Assembly: GCF_015351595.1 (NCBI RefSeq)
Contig: NZ_JADKPT010000002.1
Span: 186,001-250,000 of the forward strand
Source of the DNA: Flavobacterium sp. LC2016-12
Lineage (GTDB): Bacteria; Bacteroidota; Bacteroidia; Flavobacteriales; Flavobacteriaceae
Direction of reading: 5' to 3'
Length of the DNA stretch: 64,000 nucleotides
Below are positions 17,399 to 27,267 of the stretch, piece after piece (the stretch's first letter is position 1; every line of letters begins with the position of its first letter). A program made the position numbers and the translations under genes. A model generated the notes under the pieces. It made no database searches. It was not told the DNA's origin and was given only the letters and a program-made list of their open reading frames with translations.

Positions 17399-20300
17399 AT
17401 GAAAACAAAACTACTTTATTTTTTACTGCTGCTTTCTTTAACCACAGTGGCCCAGACTAATTTGGTGCCTAATGGCAGTTTTGAAACCTGGACTTCATCG
17501 TCGCAACCAGACAATTGGTATCGCTACATAAGCGAATTAGTTTCTCAGAGTTCAACTGCTCAAAATGGAAATTCAAGTACAAATATGCAGCTTACCAGCG
17601 GAACGCTTAATTTCATTAACACTGATTTTTTTGCTGTGGAGGCAAATAAAACGTACCGTGTAACTTTATATCATAGAGCCGTTTTAGGAACATTTTCTTC
17701 TCTTGATTTGAGTGTTTATCACAAGCCTGGAACTTTTAAAGAAGAAATTGCAAAAAAGTCGGATGTTACTTTTTCGACATCAGAATGGAGAAAAATTGAA
17801 TTCGAATATACGTCAACCGTATCTGAAAATATAGAGATTGATGTTACAGTAAACGGAACTCTTAATTCTGAAATTTTGGTAGATAATGTTTCTGTTGTAG
17901 ATGTTGCTGAAGTACCTGGACAATACACTAAAATTCCGGATCCAGAGTTTGAAAGTTATCTTGGTTATTTAGGATATGACAAGGATGGTATTAACGGAAA
18001 AGTGCTTACGAGTGCAATTTCAACAGTAAAAACATTTGATCTTTCGTACTATCAGTGGAACATTACCGATCTAACCGGAATTGAAGGCTTTACTGCACTT
18101 GAAAACTTGACTTTTAGAGGCAATACTGGTAGTCTTACCTCTTTAAACGTTTCCAAAAATTTAATGCTTAAAACTCTAAATTGCAGTTCAAATAAATTGA
18201 CAACTTTAGACGTTTCTAATAATCTGGAACTTGAAAGCTTAATTTGTGGAAGTAATAAACTTACTACTTTAGATGTTTCTAAAAACTTAAAACTTAAAAC
18301 ACTAAACTTTGATAGTAATCAAATAACTTCTATTTCTATAGGAGACAATAAACAGCTGGTTGATTTTAATTGTTACAATAACAAAATCACTAGTTTGGAT
18401 CTTTCTCAAAATGTATTATTGACAGATTTAAATTGCGGAGTTAATCAACTAACTTCAATAGACATTTCTGGCAACGTTTTATTAAAAAATTTAAATTGCA
18501 ACAACAATAAATTAACTGAATTAAATCTTTCTAAAAATAATAAATTAGAAGTAGTAAGAACGGATAATAATAGTTTAGCTGCTCTGGATTTGAGCCAACA
18601 GCCAAATTTAAAAGCACTTGATTGTTATAGAAATAAAATAAATAATTTAAACATATCTAAGAATACTTTATTGACTAGCCTGGCATGTTATAACAATGAG
18701 CTAATACAATTGGATATTTCTAATAATAAAGAACTTGTTGCAATAGACTGTCTTTCTAATAGACTAAAAAATTTAGATGTTACTCAAAATACTAAATTAG
18801 TTACGCTTACTGCACATTATAATGATTTAACTAAAATAGACGTATCTAATAACTTATTACTTAAAAACCTTACCATAAGCTACAATGAATTATCTGGTAT
18901 AGATTTAACCAATAATTCAAAACTAGAGTATTTTAACGGAAGTAATAACCCTGTAAAAAGTCTTGATCTTTCTAAAAATATCGCTTTAACTTCTGTGTCT
19001 TTGCAGGAAACTAGAATCGAAAGTTTAGATTTATCATTTAACACAAAATTGACTTCTGTAAATCTAGCCTCCAGCAAGTTATTATATGATCTTAATTTAA
19101 AAAACGGGAACAATACTGCCCTAGATATTAACTTACTTAACGCTCTCTATTTAAATTGTGTTTTAGTAGACAATAAAGTCTACGCAGACACAAAATGGAG
19201 TACAAAGAAAGAAATCTGGACAAAATTTTCTGAAGATTGCAGACCTTACACTGTTATCCCTGATTCTAATTTTGAAGATAAATTAATCGCTTTAAAAATT
19301 GATATTGATGGTAAAAATGGCCAGGTTTTAACTTCGAGCATTGCCACTGTAAAAACACTAGACGTTTCAAATAGTAATATTGTTGATCTAACAGGAATTC
19401 AGGATTTTGCAAGTCTGCAAACTTTAAACTGTAAAGACAACCAATTATTATATTTAGATCTTTCTAAGAATAGCGCCTTAACTTCTGTAAATACTTCGAA
19501 CAACAAACTAGTAAGTTTAGATTTAAAAAATGGTAAAAATACCTTATTAAACAAAAGCACTTCTTTATTTACAAACAATACCAATTTAAAATGTATTCAG
19601 GTCGATGATCAGGATTATGCTAACACAAACTGGTCAGGTTTGAAAGATGCTACTGCAAATTATAATACACTCTGTAATGCTTTTGTGGTAATTCCCGACT
19701 CAAATTTTGAAAATAAATTAATTGATTTAGGAATTGATGTGGATGGTAAAAACGGAAAAGTATTAACCTCAAACATTGCTGCAATAACAAGTTTAGATGT
19801 ATCTTCAAGTACTATCTCAAACTTAACCGGAATCGAAGGATTTGTTGCTTTAAAACAATTGGATTTTTCTTCAAATAATTTGAAAGCTGTTGATTTGACA
19901 AAAAATGTTGCACTAACGTCATTGAATGCTACGTCAAATCAGTTACTAAACTTAGATCTTTCACAAAATACGGCATTAGTGCAGGTAGACTGTTCAGCAA
20001 ATAACTTATTTAGTTTGAATTTGAAAAATGGAAAAAACACAAATTTAACTGCTGGTAACTTTAAGGGTAATCCTAACTTAACTTGTATCCAGGTTGATGA
20101 CAAAAGTTTTTCAGACACGAACTGGCCAAATTTAAAAGAAACAACTGTTTCATATGCTTTAGTTTGTGACGATAATAGTTTTACATTAATTCCAGATCTT
20201 GTTTTTGAAAACAAATTAATTAAACTTGGTATCGACAAAGATGGCGTTAATGGAGGTGTTTTAACATCAAGTATTTCTTCTTTAAAAGAAGTAAGTCTTT

Positions 20301-21925
20301 ATATAGCTCAAGGCTCAACAGAAGTTCCTATTAAGGATTTAACAGGAATCCAAGATTTTAAAGCCTTAGAAAAGCTGTCTGTTTCGAACAATCAATTAAC
20401 GGAACTCGATCTTTCGGGGAATGTTGCTTTAACCGAATTAAGTTGTGGTTATAATCGTTTAAGTAAGATCAACTTATCTAAAAACATTTTACTTACAAAA
20501 GTAGACTGTCAGAACAATTATTTTACGCAAATAGATTTTTCTAAAAACACAGAACTTTTAACTGTTAATTGTCAGGAAAACAAATTGACATCATTAGATT
20601 TTTCTAAAAACCCGAAATTTAATTATTTATATGCCCATACTAACAAACTAACCAGCTTAAATTTAACAGCAAATCCAAGTCTTAATTATTTAAATTGTGC
20701 CAATAGTTTGCTTGAAAATTTAGATCTGTCAAACAATAAGTCTATAATGTATCTTTTTTGCGAGGGCAATCGATTTAAAACTTTAGACGTTTCAAACCAA
20801 ACTTCATTATCACAATTTGGTTGTGACAACAATTTATTAACTTCAATTAATGTATCTAAAAACACCTACATGTCTCACTTTTCATGTAGCGGAAATCAAT
20901 TGACCGTTTTGGATTTGTCAGGCAATGCAAATTTATGGACATTATATTGTAAGGAAAACAAATTAACAACTCTAAATATTTCAAAAAATAAAAAATTAGA
21001 ACACATCAATTGTAGCTCAAACAATCTAGTAAGCCTAAACATTAAAAATGGAAATAATGTTAATTTCGAAGGATTAGACAATGATTATTCTATAGACTTT
21101 AGAAACAATCCTAATTTAACATGTATTCAGGTTGATGACATCACTTTTGCTAACGAAAAAATGTCTGGCAAAAAAGATGCAACAGCCACTTATAATACCA
21201 ATTGCGGATCTACTCTTGTACTACCTAACGATAATTTTACTGTAGAGACAAAGGGAGAATCATGTTTAGGGGAAAATAATGGCGAAATAAATATAACTGC
21301 ACAAGCAACTTATGTTTATGAAGCTATTATTAGCGGAAAAACATACCCTTTCACTAACAACAGCTTAAAAGTAGCAAACTTAGCTCCGGGAAGTTATACG
21401 GTTTCTGTTACGATTCCTGATGAAAACTTTGAGCAAAACTTCAATTTTACAATTGTAAAAGCAGCTACTACTACTGGAAAATCTAGTATAACTTCTAGAA
21501 AAGTGGATGTAGAAATTACCGAAGGAACAGCTCCATTTACTGTTTTTATTGACGGAACAGAACAGTTTCAAACTAGTGACTCTAATTTCTCACTAGAACT
21601 TAAAGAAGGTGGTTTACTTGAAGTAGCAACGGCAAAAGCATGTGAAGGGATTTATTCTAAAAAAATTAAAACAGCAGATATTTTAGGAACAGTTCTTTCT
21701 GCATACCCAAATCCAACTAACGGAATTTTTGAAATCGAAGTTCCAACTGACAAAAATGAAGTTGTAATTGAACTTTACAGTTTTGGCGGACAATTGGTTT
21801 CAGGTAAAAAATATGTTATCGAAAATGGAACTGCAAAACTAACCCTTGAAAACCAGCCTTCAGGGATTTATGCAGCCAAAATCTATTTAGAAACTCCAGA
21901 ATATATTAAAATCATAAAAAAATAA
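17399..21925 (+). CDS. Giant T9SS surface protein with carbohydrate-binding-like N-terminus and four LRR modules
   Basis: A signal peptide (ending TTVAQ) leads into a jelly-roll-like domain (NLVPNGSFETWTSS.., about residues 20-170) of the type found in CBM4/9-like modules. Four LRR modules then start near bases 17923, 19249, 19681 and 20179. Each opens with IPDxxFExxLxxLxxDxDGxNGxV; the last three each close with NxNLxCIQVDD, while in the first the segment is diverged (LNCVLVDNK). The first and last are long (about 18 to 20 repeats), the middle two short. Near 21205-21690 there are two beta units, one with CLGENNGEINITA as in SprB repeats. The end (AYPNPTNGIFEIEV..KIIKK) is a T9SS type A sorting domain. 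It shares modules with the preceding gene, so the two are paralogues with different N-terminal heads. Ligand and role are unknown; surface display or secretion is inferred from the sorting domain. Confidence 0.9.
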   Translation: MKTKLLYFLLLLSLTTVAQTNLVPNGSFETWTSSSQPDNWYRYISELVSQSSTAQNGNSSTNMQLTSGTLNFINTDFFAVEANKTYRVTLYHRAVLGTFSSLDLSVYHKPGTFKEEIAKKSDVTFSTSEWRKIEFEYTSTVSENIEIDVTVNGTLNSEILVDNVSVVDVAEVPGQYTKIPDPEFESYLGYLGYDKDGINGKVLTSAISTVKTFDLSYYQWNITDLTGIEGFTALENLTFRGNTGSLTSLNVSKNLMLKTLNCSSNKLTTLDVSNNLELESLICGSNKLTTLDVSKNLKLKTLNFDSNQITSISIGDNKQLVDFNCYNNKITSLDLSQNVLLTDLNCGVNQLTSIDISGNVLLKNLNCNNNKLTELNLSKNNKLEVVRTDNNSLAALDLSQQPNLKALDCYRNKINNLNISKNTLLTSLACYNNELIQLDISNNKELVAIDCLSNRLKNLDVTQNTKLVTLTAHYNDLTKIDVSNNLLLKNLTISYNELSGIDLTNNSKLEYFNGSNNPVKSLDLSKNIALTSVSLQETRIESLDLSFNTKLTSVNLASSKLLYDLNLKNGNNTALDINLLNALYLNCVLVDNKVYADTKWSTKKEIWTKFSEDCRPYTVIPDSNFEDKLIALKIDIDGKNGQVLTSSIATVKTLDVSNSNIVDLTGIQDFASLQTLNCKDNQLLYLDLSKNSALTSVNTSNNKLVSLDLKNGKNTLLNKSTSLFTNNTNLKCIQVDDQDYANTNWSGLKDATANYNTLCNAFVVIPDSNFENKLIDLGIDVDGKNGKVLTSNIAAITSLDVSSSTISNLTGIEGFVALKQLDFSSNNLKAVDLTKNVALTSLNATSNQLLNLDLSQNTALVQVDCSANNLFSLNLKNGKNTNLTAGNFKGNPNLTCIQVDDKSFSDTNWPNLKETTVSYALVCDDNSFTLIPDLVFENKLIKLGIDKDGVNGGVLTSSISSLKEVSLYIAQGSTEVPIKDLTGIQDFKALEKLSVSNNQLTELDLSGNVALTELSCGYNRLSKINLSKNILLTKVDCQNNYFTQIDFSKNTELLTVNCQENKLTSLDFSKNPKFNYLYAHTNKLTSLNLTANPSLNYLNCANSLLENLDLSNNKSIMYLFCEGNRFKTLDVSNQTSLSQFGCDNNLLTSINVSKNTYMSHFSCSGNQLTVLDLSGNANLWTLYCKENKLTTLNISKNKKLEHINCSSNNLVSLNIKNGNNVNFEGLDNDYSIDFRNNPNLTCIQVDDITFANEKMSGKKDATATYNTNCGSTLVLPNDNFTVETKGESCLGENNGEINITAQATYVYEAIISGKTYPFTNNSLKVANLAPGSYTVSVTIPDENFEQNFNFTIVKAATTTGKSSITSRKVDVEITEGTAPFTVFIDGTEQFQTSDSNFSLELKEGGLLEVATAKACEGIYSKKIKTADILGTVLSAYPNPTNGIFEIEVPTDKNEVVIELYSFGGQLVSGKKYVIENGTAKLTLENQPSGIYAAKIYLETPEYIKIIKK

Positions 21926-21927
21926 AG

Positions 21928-22620
21928 ATGAAGAATTTTATATACCTCTTAATTATTGGACTTTCACTAATTTCATGTGGCGGAGGAGAAGATTCACCGC
22001 CTGTTGAAGAAGTAAATGTTGCTCCTAGCATACCAACTTTAACACTTCCTGTTGACAATAAATTATGTGTAGACAATACTGTTGCTTTTCAATGGAATAC
22101 ATCTACAGATGCAAACAAAGATGCTATTACCTACAAAATTGAGGTGGCAAAAGACAATGCTTTCTCTCAAATTGTAAAAACAGCGGAAGTTAAAACCAAT
22201 AGTACTTCTGTAGCTTTAGAAAAAAATACTGCTTATTATTGGAGAATAAAAGCAACAGACAGCAAAGGTTTAGCAAGTGCATATTCTGCGACTTTTAAAC
22301 TTTACACTACCGGAGAAGCTGTGGTTAATCATTTACCTTTTTCGCCTGAATTAGTTGCTCCTGTATTAAATACAGCTTTAGACGGAACAACCACTTTATT
22401 AAAATGGAGCGCTTCTGATGTTGACACTTCTGACGCTCTTACTTATGATGTTTATTTTGGAACAGTCAATCCACCAACCGCAAAAGTAAGTGAAAACATA
22501 GCTGTACTTTCAACTTCGGTTGCAATAGAACCTGCAAAACAATATTACTGGAAAGTAGTTGTCAAAGACAATAAAGGAGGCGAAACTATTGGTCAGGTTT
22601 GGAAGTTTAAAACAAATTAG
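21928..22620 (+). CDS. Small lipoprotein with two fibronectin type III-like domains
   Basis: A lipobox (SLISCGGGE) followed by a Gly/acidic tether suggests surface export, as the acidic stretch right after the Cys is typical of surface-exposed lipoproteins in Bacteroidota. Two similar Fn3-like units follow: about residues 35-125 (VAFQWNTSTDANKDAITYKIEV, AYYWRIKATD) and about 135-230 (TLLKWSASDVDTSDALTYDV, QYYWKVVVKD). The gene starts only 2 bases after the stop of the LRR gene, so the two are almost certainly co-transcribed, and it may act as an anchor or partner of that protein. No catalytic residues are visible. Confidence 0.85.
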   Translation: MKNFIYLLIIGLSLISCGGGEDSPPVEEVNVAPSIPTLTLPVDNKLCVDNTVAFQWNTSTDANKDAITYKIEVAKDNAFSQIVKTAEVKTNSTSVALEKNTAYYWRIKATDSKGLASAYSATFKLYTTGEAVVNHLPFSPELVAPVLNTALDGTTTLLKWSASDVDTSDALTYDVYFGTVNPPTAKVSENIAVLSTSVAIEPAKQYYWKVVVKDNKGGETIGQVWKFKTN

Positions 22621-22649
22621 TATTTCAAAATATTATTACAGAACAATAA

Positions 22650-22688
22650 AAAATCCCATTTTCATTCCTATGAAAATGGGATTTTTTT
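22650..22688. terminator. Terminator after the LRR-Fn3 operon, bidirectional
   Basis: AATCCCATTTTCAT and ATGAAAATGGGATT pair around TCCT, with A-rich and T-rich flanks. It is shared by the convergent MBL hydrolase gene. Confidence 0.85.
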
Positions 22689-22702
22689 AGCTTTGATTCG
22701 TT

Positions 22703-23560
22703 CTAAAAGACCTCTTCGCAAGTAAAAACCTCTTTTAATCGAACACCTTTTTCAGTATGTTCAACTGTTATAATCTGGTTGTGTGCATCATGTTCCAGAA
22801 ATAAATAATGATTCTGATCTGCTGCTGCATTTAATAATTTTGCTTTTTCAGGCATGGTTAATAAAGGTCTTGTATCATAACCCATTACATAAGGAAGCGG
22901 GATATGCCCGGCTGTAGCCAATAAATCGGCACAAAAAACAATTGTTTTATCGTTATATTGAATATGCGGAATCATTTGTTTTTCAGTATGACCGTCAACG
23001 TAGTAAATTCCAAAATTCATTTCTTCAGAAAAACCAAAATCAGCCTCAGGACGTTTTATAAAATTCAGTTGCCCGCTTTCCTGCATCGGTAAAATATTCT
23101 CTGATAAAAAAGAAGCTTTTTCTCTTGGGTTTGGTTTGGTTGCCCATTCCCAATGATTTTCATTCGTCCAATATTTCGCATTTTTAAACGCAGGTTCATA
23201 TCCGGTTTTATCAGCATTCCATTGTACACTTCCTCCACAATGATCAAAGTGCAGATGCGTCATAAAAACATCGGTAATATCATCTCGGTGAAAACCATAT
23301 TTAGCCAATGATTTATCAATAGAATGTGATCCCCAAAGCGAATAATAACCAAAAAATTTCTCTGATTGTTTGTCGCCCATTCCGGTATCAATCAAAATCA
23401 GGCGATTTTGATCTTCAATAAGCAAACAGCGCGCTGCAATATCAATTAAATTGTTTGCGTCTGCGGGATTGGTTTTATTCCAGATTGTTTTAGGAACAAC
23501 GCCAAACATTGCACCACCATCTAATTTAAAATTTCCGGATTCTATTGGATAAAGTTTCAT
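22703..23560 (-). CDS. MBL-fold metallohydrolase
   Basis: The metallo-beta-lactamase motif HLHFDHCGG carries the di-zinc ligands, and further ligands are in DGHTEKQ and near the C-terminal HDAH. This places it in the lactonase/glyoxalase-like branch that hydrolyses esters or lactones; the substrate is unknown. I choose the ATG at 23560 (MKLYPIESGN, 285 aa) rather than the one 39 bases upstream. A TAGATTTG -7 box lies at 23582-23589, between the two, so the longer form could not be made from that promoter. There is no signal peptide, so it should be cytoplasmic. Confidence 0.85.
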   Translation of the reverse strand: MKLYPIESGNFKLDGGAMFGVVPKTIWNKTNPADANNLIDIAARCLLIEDQNRLILIDTGMGDKQSEKFFGYYSLWGSHSIDKSLAKYGFHRDDITDVFMTHLHFDHCGGSVQWNADKTGYEPAFKNAKYWTNENHWEWATKPNPREKASFLSENILPMQESGQLNFIKRPEADFGFSEEMNFGIYYVDGHTEKQMIPHIQYNDKTIVFCADLLATAGHIPLPYVMGYDTRPLLTMPEKAKLLNAAADQNHYLFLEHDAHNQIITVEHTEKGVRLKEVFTCEEVF

Positions 23561-23581
23561 GAGAGTAAATTTCTGATAGAA

Positions 23582-23589
23582 CAAATCTA
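23582..23589 (-). promoter_or_regulatory. -7 box of the MBL hydrolase gene
   Basis: On the minus strand this reads TAGATTTG, matching TAnnTTTG, about 21 bases before the chosen ATG. It decides the start codon. Confidence 0.5.
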
Positions 23590-23650
23590 GGAAATCCAAT
23601 TTCCTTTTACTAGAAATTTCTACTTAAAACTTCCCTCAAAAAAATAGGGG

Positions 23651-24574
23651 TTATTCCAGCGTAATTGATGTACTTCCAAAAATTTCCTGTTTGTCGAAGA
23701 AGTTGACAAAATAAGTTCCTTTTGGGAAATGACCATCATCAGAATTCAAAATTCCATAAACATTGGCAGGTTTTCCCTGAAAGTCAACTGCCACTATAAA
23801 ACTATAAACTAAAGCTTTATCATTTCCGAATTCGATTAATTTATCTTCACCCAAAACCTTGTTCTTTTGATCCAGAACCTGAATATAAAAAATTCTTTTT
23901 CCGGTTTTTGCAATCGAATTTCCATTTATAGTAAAACTTACTTTCAGCTTTTGAGCGTTTTTCGCTTTATCTGTTTCCAGTTCTGCTCCAGACTTTTTCT
24001 CACGAAGTGCGATTACCTTAAAATTATTCATTGCTAATTTTGAGGCGTCTTTTAAGGTTGATTCTAATTTTTTTTGTTTAGAAATTAAAGTGTCATTTTC
24101 AGCTTTTTGTTGATACATAACCACATTCTGATCTTCAATTTCAGATAACAGGTTTTTATTTTGAGATTTCAATTTTTTAACCTCTAAAACACTAGAGTTT
24201 AATGATTGTCGTAAATCTGAGAATTGTTTACGGTAAAGTATTATCTGATCTGTCGAAGGATTTTTTGATGCTTTTATTATTTCCGTCAAGTTTTCAATAT
24301 TCTTTCTTTCTAACTCTAATTGTTGCGACAAAGCTGTTTTTTCTAAAATAGCAACATCGTAAGCCAATTTTAGAATATTTAAAGAATCTAATATATCCTT
24401 TCGGGCAAGTTCTTGTTCACTAAATTTGCCAATACCCTGTTTTTCCTTATTTATGACCATAGATGAATCAGGATTAGATTCATTGCTAAAAATGTAAAAT
24501 GTAGCACCTAATCCAAAAACAAATAATACTGCAAAAAGTGCTTTAACCCACCCGTTTTTGTAATGTTTTTTCAT
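23651..24574 (-). CDS. Membrane-anchored coiled-coil protein of unknown function
   Basis: There is a short basic N-terminus, then one membrane segment (about residues 10-29, ALFAVLFVFGLGATFYIF). A long heptad-rich coiled coil (about 55-185) and a C-terminal beta-rich globular domain (about 200-307, e.g. LKVSFTINGN, RIFYIQVLDQKNKVLG) follow. The layout, with the coiled coil outside the cytoplasm, recalls Bacteroidota cell-envelope or division-associated proteins, but I do not recognise a family. It is 307 aa, alone on its strand, with a possible TATTTTTG -7 box on the minus strand at 24594-24601. Confidence 0.75.
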   Translation of the reverse strand: MKKHYKNGWVKALFAVLFVFGLGATFYIFSNESNPDSSMVINKEKQGIGKFSEQELARKDILDSLNILKLAYDVAILEKTALSQQLELERKNIENLTEIIKASKNPSTDQIILYRKQFSDLRQSLNSSVLEVKKLKSQNKNLLSEIEDQNVVMYQQKAENDTLISKQKKLESTLKDASKLAMNNFKVIALREKKSGAELETDKAKNAQKLKVSFTINGNSIAKTGKRIFYIQVLDQKNKVLGEDKLIEFGNDKALVYSFIVAVDFQGKPANVYGILNSDDGHFPKGTYFVNFFDKQEIFGSTSITLE

Positions 24575-24811
24575 AATTACCCATAATTTTGTGCAAAAAT
24601 ACCACTATTCTATCAGTTAAAGCACGTATAAATACGGTATTTTAACTTAAATCAAAGATTATTGTCAAATCAAAAAGCTTTCAAGTAAAATTATGAAAGA
24701 AAATGAATTTTGTTTATCGTAAAACAGATTTTTCTAAAACAAAATAACTTCTATCTATTTTAACATTTGTTATAATAATGTGAACCGTTATGGAAAAAGG
24801 TTTTTAAGTCG

Positions 24812-24819
24812 TATCTTTG
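24812..24819 (+). promoter_or_regulatory. -7 box of the sufABCD transcript
   Basis: TATCTTTG matches TAnnTTTG and lies 107 bases before the first gene, leaving a long leader. No clear TTG is spaced correctly upstream. The rest of the gap 24575-24926 is AT-rich with nothing else I can support. Confidence 0.5.
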
Positions 24820-24926
24820 CAGACAATTTCATTTGAACATTGAAACACAGCACTTTAAAAATGTAATAATTTCATTACTATTTTGATTGCAGATTAAAAT
24901 GAAAGAAAAAATAAATACCATATACA

Positions 24927-25256
24927 ATGATAAAAGTTTCAGATACAGCCAAAAAGAAAATCATCGACTTGATGAGTGATGATGGTTTTGATGCCGCACA
25001 TGACTACGTACGCGTAGGTGTGAAAAGTGGCGGATGCTCTGGTTTGTCATATGATTTAAAATTTGACAAAACCAAAGGCGAAGACGATAAAATATTTGTA
25101 GACAACGACATAACAATTGCAGTTGAGAAAAAATCATTCCTATATTTAGCTGGAACAATTCTGGAATTTTCAGGAGGGCTAAACGGAAAAGGATTTGTAT
25201 TCAATAATCCAAATGCAAGCAGAACTTGTGGTTGCGGAGAATCATTCTCTCTATAA
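24927..25256 (+). CDS. sufA: A-type iron-sulfur carrier (HesB/IscA family)
   Basis: A-type carriers pass Fe-S clusters, or iron, from the SufBCD scaffold to target enzymes. The three conserved cysteines are visible: Cys37 in GGCSGLSYDL, and Cys101 and Cys103 in TCGCGESFSL at the C-terminus. Length (109 aa) is typical. It heads the operon that continues with sufB, 80 bases downstream, so sufA is the most natural name, although IscA/ErpA-like relatives cannot be told apart by eye. A long leader and the -7 box at 24812 suggest transcription starts just upstream. Confidence 0.9.
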   Translation: MIKVSDTAKKKIIDLMSDDGFDAAHDYVRVGVKSGGCSGLSYDLKFDKTKGEDDKIFVDNDITIAVEKKSFLYLAGTILEFSGGLNGKGFVFNNPNASRTCGCGESFSL

Positions 25257-25336
25257 TTAATAAAGAATAACAAGACTAATAAAGAGTAATTCTTTGAAAT
25301 TTTTGAAAATTACATCTTTAAATCTTTACATCAAAA

Positions 25337-26785
25337 ATGAGCAAATACACAGAAGACGATTTAAAAATCGAACTCGAAACTAAAGAATACGAATACGGGT
25401 TTTACACCGATATCGAATCGGAGACGTTCCCTATTGGCTTAAACGAAGATATCGTGAGAGCTATTTCTCTTAAAAAAGAAGAGCCGGAATGGATGACCGA
25501 ATGGCGCATCGAGGCTTTTCGTGCCTGGAAAGAAATGATTGAGCCGGAATGGGCAAATGTTCATTATCAAAAACCAGACTTTCAGGCTATTTCATATTAT
25601 TCAGCTCCAAAACAAGTAGACCCAACTAAAACTTTGGATGATGTAGATCCAGAACTTTTAGAAATGTACAAAAAGTTAGGAATCTCTGTTGATGAACAAA
25701 AAATGATGAACAATGTCGCTATGGATATTGTAGTCGATTCTGTTTCTGTGGCTACTACTTTCAAGAAAACATTAGGAGAAAAAGGTATTATTTTCTGCCC
25801 GATTTCTGAAGCTATCAAAGAGCATCCAGAATTAGTAAAAAAATATTTAGGAACTGTTGTACCTCAAAAAGACAACTTTTACGCAGCATTAAACTCAGCA
25901 GTTTTCTCTGACGGAAGTTTCTGTTATATTCCAAAAGGCGTTCGTTGCCCAATGGAACTTTCAACTTATTTCAGAATCAATCAGGCAGGAACAGGACAAT
26001 TCGAAAGAACGCTTGTTATTGCTGATGCTGGAAGTTACGTATCCTACCTTGAAGGATGTACTGCACCAAGTCGTGACGAAAATCAATTGCACGCTGCTGT
26101 GGTTGAATTAATCGCTTTGGATGATGCAGAAATTAAATATTCTACCGTTCAAAACTGGTTTCCTGGAAACAAAGAAGGAAAAGGTGGAGTTTACAACTTC
26201 GTAACCAAAAGAGGTTTATGCGAAACAAACGCTAAAATTTCATGGACACAAGTAGAAACAGGTTCTGCTGTAACCTGGAAATATCCTTCTTGTGTATTAA
26301 AAGGAGATAATTCGGTAGGAGAATTTTATTCTATTGCCGTTACCAATAATTACCAACAGGCAGATACCGGAACTAAAATGATCCATTTAGGTAAAAACAC
26401 TAAATCGACTATTATTTCTAAAGGTATTTCGGCTGGTAAATCACAAAATAGTTACCGTGGATTAGTGCAAATTAGCCCTAGAGCTGAGAATGCAAGAAAC
26501 TTTTCACAATGTGATTCTCTTTTAATGGGTAACAATTGTGGAGCGCATACTTTCCCTTATATCGAAAGTAAAAATCCATCGGCTAAAATCGAGCACGAAG
26601 CAACTACAAGTAAAATTGGAGAAGATCAGGTTTTTTATTGCAACCAAAGAGGTATTCCGACAGAAAAAGCGATTGCCTTAATTGTAAACGGTTTCAGTAA
26701 AGATGTATTGAACAAATTACCAATGGAATTTGCTGTTGAAGCTCAAAAATTATTAGAGATTTCTTTAGAAGGATCTGTTGGATAA
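25337..26785 (+). CDS. sufB: Fe-S cluster assembly scaffold subunit SufB
   Basis: SufB forms the scaffold complex with SufC and SufD on which clusters are built from persulfide sulfur. The 482-aa protein has the family's beta-helical core, the segment [20 protein letters not shown], the EGCTAP motif and the C-terminal [15 protein letters not shown] region shared with SufD. It follows sufA and is separated from sufC by an inserted toxin-antitoxin pair and a flavin reductase gene, which is unusual because sufB and sufC are normally adjacent. Confidence 0.97.
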   Translation: MSKYTEDDLKIELETKEYEYGFYTDIESETFPIGLNEDIVRAISLKKEEPEWMTEWRIEAFRAWKEMIEPEWANVHYQKPDFQAISYYSAPKQVDPTKTLDDVDPELLEMYKKLGISVDEQKMMNNVAMDIVVDSVSVATTFKKTLGEKGIIFCPISEAIKEHPELVKKYLGTVVPQKDNFYAALNSAVFSDGSFCYIPKGVRCPMELSTYFRINQAGTGQFERTLVIADAGSYVSYLEGCTAPSRDENQLHAAVVELIALDDAEIKYSTVQNWFPGNKEGKGGVYNFVTKRGLCETNAKISWTQVETGSAVTWKYPSCVLKGDNSVGEFYSIAVTNNYQQADTGTKMIHLGKNTKSTIISKGISAGKSQNSYRGLVQISPRAENARNFSQCDSLLMGNNCGAHTFPYIESKNPSAKIEHEATTSKIGEDQVFYCNQRGIPTEKAIALIVNGFSKDVLNKLPMEFAVEAQKLLEISLEGSVG

Positions 26786-26800
26786 TCAAAAGCAAAAATT

Positions 26801-26998
26801 ATGGATATCATCTTAAAAAATGTAAAGAAAAAAGATTTTCCAGTTTTAAAATCACTGGCAAAATCTCTTGGTTTTGAAATTATTGAAGAGAGCGAAAAAC
26901 CATATAATTCAGAATTTGTAAAAGAGATTCTTGACGCTGAAAAAAGTATTGAAGAAGGCAAGGGAGTTAAAATAAAAGTTGAAGATTTGTGGAAATAA
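26801..26998 (+). CDS. Antitoxin of a YoeB-type module (DUF2683-like)
   Basis: This is a 65-aa acidic protein starting 15 bases after sufB and overlapping the toxin gene by 10 bases, the usual antitoxin-first layout. The sequence (DIILKNVKKKDFPVLKSLAKSLGF, then VKEILDAEKSIEEGKG) resembles small DUF2683/RelB-like antitoxins, with an N-terminal DNA-binding half and a C-terminal helix that would wrap the toxin. By analogy with characterised modules it should neutralise the toxin and repress its own promoter. No separate promoter is visible between sufB and this gene, so it is probably expressed from the suf transcript. Confidence 0.75.
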   Translation: MDIILKNVKKKDFPVLKSLAKSLGFEIIEESEKPYNSEFVKEILDAEKSIEEGKGVKIKVEDLWK

Positions 26999-27261
26999 TT
27001 TATTCTGAAAAGGCACAAAAAGACATTCTTTTTTGGAAGAAGTCCGGAAACAAATCAATAATGAAAAAAATCACAAGTCTAATTGAAGACATTTTACTTC
27101 ATCCTTACGAGGGACTTGGAAAACCAGAACAATTAAAATATGAATTATCTGGAAGATGGTCAAGAAGAATTGATAAAGAGCATCGAATAGTCTATAGAAT
27201 AACGGAAGAAAACAATATTGAAATACTAAATATTCTTTCTTTGAAAGGACATTATGAATAA
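26989..27261 (+). CDS. yoeB: YoeB-family mRNA interferase toxin
   Basis: The 90-aa protein aligns by eye along its whole length with E. coli YoeB, a ribosome-dependent mRNA endonuclease. Shared landmarks are IIYSEKAQKDILFW, HPYEGLGKPEQLKYELSGRWSRRI, EHRIVY and the terminal GHY. The catalytic residues correspond to Glu47, Arg66 and His88 (YoeB Glu46, Arg65, His83), so it looks intact. The start overlaps the antitoxin gene and the stop is 6 bases before the reductase gene. It sits inside the suf operon, between sufB and sufC. Confidence 0.88.
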   Translation: MEIIYSEKAQKDILFWKKSGNKSIMKKITSLIEDILLHPYEGLGKPEQLKYELSGRWSRRIDKEHRIVYRITEENNIEILNILSLKGHYE

Positions 27262-27267
27262 GTATTA

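Noticed and set aside
24961..25158. Minus-strand frames opposite sufA
   Set aside because: They overlap a well-supported gene and show no family or signal features.
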